6,007 bases of DNA from RGEC01 sp044371405 (GTDB lineage Bacteria; Bacteroidota; Bacteroidia; NS11-12g; UBA955). The stretch is taken from positions 1 to 6,007 of the forward strand of contig JBILTS010000130.1 of assembly GCA_044371405.1 (NCBI GenBank), written 5' to 3'. Below the pieces are notes generated by a model that did no database searches, was not told the DNA's origin, and was given only the letters and a program-made list of their open reading frames with translations. Both the position numbers and the translations under genes were made by a program. Positions within the stretch are counted from its first letter, which is position 1; each line of letters starts with the position of its first letter. This document shows positions 4,332 through 6,007 of this stretch, in pieces.

Positions 4332-6007
4332 ATGAAAAAGAAATTAACCCTTTCAATCCTATTTCTGATTAAGTTCAGAATTATCCTTTTGGGACAAGGC
4401 ATTGGGTTAACACCCCTGCAAAATACAGAACGCTTGAAGTTGTTGCCGACACAAGATGTACACTTCAGCAAAATAACAGACACCCTGGATTTGCCATTTT
4501 TCGATAATTTTACTGCAGAAAATGGTTATCCATCATACAACCGATGGGCTGACAATCAGGTTTGGATAAACAACTCATTCCCTGTCAATCAGCCGGATTT
4601 TAATGTGGCCACTTTTGATCATCTGAATGAACGCGGAAAGCCGTGGAAAGGCCTTTTGAACAAAAATACTTTTGTTTACGCCGACAGTCTGACCAGCCAG
4701 CCCATCAACCTTCAGTTTTATAAAACAGGTCCGGTAACTACTAAAAACTACACACCTGCGGATAGCGTGTACCTCAGTTTCTTTTACCAAACAGCCGGAC
4801 TCGGCGATGCACCGGAAGCGGAGGACTCACTCATCCTGTATTTCAAAACCAAAACCAATGAATGGAAAAATGTTTGGGCACAAACAGGCAAGAATACTTC
4901 TGCTTTCAAACAGGTTATGGTGCCTGCCTTTAACACAGAATTTTTATATGGTACTTTTCAGTTTCGCTGGGTAAATTTCACGAAAGCCACCGGAAATCTG
5001 AATCACTGGCATTTAGATTACATTCGGTTGGATAAGGGCCGCAGCGCTAAAGATACAGCCATACGTGATGTGGCCATTCAATCTGCTTCTCCTTCACTGC
5101 TGAAAGACTACTGCACCATGCCTTACAGGCATTTCATGGATAATTTTACCGAACAAACCATGCCCGGGCACAGTGTTAGTATTCGTAATCTGAACAGTGC
5201 CACCACCGTTCAAACCAGATTTCAACTGGAAATACGCAACCGATATGATTCTTTGGTATTGTTGAGACCATTTAACTTGAGCAGTAAAAATATTGCCCCT
5301 GGGTTAGATGGCGAGAATTTTGGGCAGGTAAAAATGGACACCCTGTCCGGTGCAGATCCTTATCTTGAATTAACCTATAAAATAGCACCCCAGAGCGACG
5401 ATATCACCCCGGACAACTACAATGCCAAGGGTAATAATAATATTTTTCAAACCCGACAACAATTTACCCCCTGGTATGCCTGGGATGACGGATCTGCAGA
5501 AGGTGGTTTCGGCCTTAATTATGAATTTCTGCCAGATATCAAAGGGCAGTTTGCCATGAAGTTTGATTTATTAAAAAAAGACACTTTTAGGGGGCTGGCG
5601 GTCTTGTTTAATCAGAGTGTTGAAGACGTAAGCAGCCGTAAATTCAAATTCAGGGTATGGCGCAAACTGTCAACATTGGGGGCACCCGATAATCAAGATG
5701 AGCTCATCTATGAAGCCCCGTTTGATATACCCATGTATAAAGACACCCTCAATGGTTTTCACTTTTTCTATTTCGATACATCGCTTTTACTGGATAAGGG
5801 CACTTACTACATCGGCTGGATTCAATTCCAAAAATTTGTGCTAAATGTTGGGTATGATAACAATTACCGATATCAGCGGCAGGATGTAAAAAACCCCAAT
5901 TTGTTTTACAACCTTCTGGGACAATGGGAAGCCGCAGATGCATCAGTGAAAGGGGTTCCAATGCTAAGACCGCTGATGGGTTCGGCAAAAGAACACAGCA
6001 TGGGTAT
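4332..6007 (+). CDS. Exported beta-rich protein, probable type IX secretion substrate (partial, 558 residues)
   Basis: The frame stays open from the ATG at 4332 to the window end, so the C-terminus is missing. Residues 1-21 look like a signal peptide (MKKK, then a hydrophobic stretch) with likely cleavage before Q22, a common pattern in Bacteroidota; K14 and R16 interrupt the hydrophobic core. A first beta-rich, possibly jelly-roll module runs from about 55 to 235, opening with LPFFDNF (54-60) and closing with HWHLDYIRLD (225-234), which resembles MAM/concanavalin-like folds. Later parts carry WDDGSAEGGFG (384-394), GTYYIGWIQ (490-498) and a near-terminal MLRPLMGS, patterns I associate with large Bacteroidota secreted proteins that end in a type IX sorting domain. 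No catalytic motif or lipobox cysteine is seen. The start has no Shine-Dalgarno. No in-frame ATG lies upstream before a TAA at 4302. Export is likely; type IX sorting is inferred, since the C-terminal domain is outside the window. The function is not known. Confidence 0.85.
   Translation, partial: MKKKLTLSILFLIKFRIILLGQGIGLTPLQNTERLKLLPTQDVHFSKITDTLDLPFFDNFTAENGYPSYNRWADNQVWINNSFPVNQPDFNVATFDHLNERGKPWKGLLNKNTFVYADSLTSQPINLQFYKTGPVTTKNYTPADSVYLSFFYQTAGLGDAPEAEDSLILYFKTKTNEWKNVWAQTGKNTSAFKQVMVPAFNTEFLYGTFQFRWVNFTKATGNLNHWHLDYIRLDKGRSAKDTAIRDVAIQSASPSLLKDYCTMPYRHFMDNFTEQTMPGHSVSIRNLNSATTVQTRFQLEIRNRYDSLVLLRPFNLSSKNIAPGLDGENFGQVKMDTLSGADPYLELTYKIAPQSDDITPDNYNAKGNNNIFQTRQQFTPWYAWDDGSAEGGFGLNYEFLPDIKGQFAMKFDLLKKDTFRGLAVLFNQSVEDVSSRKFKFRVWRKLSTLGAPDNQDELIYEAPFDIPMYKDTLNGFHFFYFDTSLLLDKGTYYIGWIQFQKFVLNVGYDNNYRYQRQDVKNPNLFYNLLGQWEAADASVKGVPMLRPLMGSAKEHSMG

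Noticed and set aside
5573..5580. Run of A residues in the secreted-protein gene as a possible frameshift or slippage site
   Set aside because: The reading frame continues through it with conserved-looking sequence on both sides, so there is no sign of a disrupted or recoded gene.
1..6007. Mobile element, phage, CRISPR array or tRNA/rRNA gene
   Set aside because: No terminal inverted repeats, integrase or transposase motifs, spaced direct repeats or RNA-gene signatures were seen. The genes are housekeeping and surface types with similar base composition.

Overview
The window looks like chromosomal DNA of a member of the Bacteroidota. Three things point that way. Start codons lack clear Shine-Dalgarno sequences. 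Two gene starts carry exact matches to the Bacteroidota -7 promoter element TAnnTTTG. The last gene encodes a large secreted protein of a type common in species with type IX secretion. Base composition is moderate and fairly even, with no sign of a mobile element, RNA gene or CRISPR array.

Layout. (1) Positions 1-823, minus strand: the N-terminal 274 residues of an M17-family leucyl aminopeptidase, cut by the window edge before its last metal ligands. (2) Positions 824-944: a short divergent intergenic region with promoter-like elements. (3) Positions 945-3644, plus strand: the centrepiece, an 899-residue protein made of two complete D-alanine--D-alanine ligase (Ddl) modules in tandem. (4) Positions 3637-4272, plus strand: a 211-residue single-pass membrane protein with two PASTA domains, overlapping the ligase gene by 8 bases. 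(5) Positions 4251-4284: a weak terminator-like hairpin followed at once by a TAnnTTTG element. (6) Position 4332 to the window end, plus strand: the first 558 residues of an exported beta-rich protein, probably a type IX secretion substrate whose C-terminal sorting domain would lie outside the window.

How the genes fit together. The double Ddl and the PASTA protein form a likely two-gene, translationally coupled cell-wall unit. Ddl makes the D-Ala-D-Ala dipeptide of peptidoglycan precursors, and PASTA domains in other proteins contact peptidoglycan or its precursors. The aminopeptidase and the secreted protein appear to be separate transcription units.

The most interesting observation is that the two Ddl modules have diverged at different active-site positions. 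Module 1 keeps the Glu-Ser-Tyr substrate triad but has Asp for a metal-binding Glu. Module 2 keeps the metal site but has Cys for the Ser and Phe for the omega-loop Tyr. Both of the latter positions are tied in the Ddl literature to D-Ala-D-lactate specificity. This suggests division of labour, a regulatory pseudo-ligase half, or a ligase with altered specificity. The sequence alone cannot decide between these.
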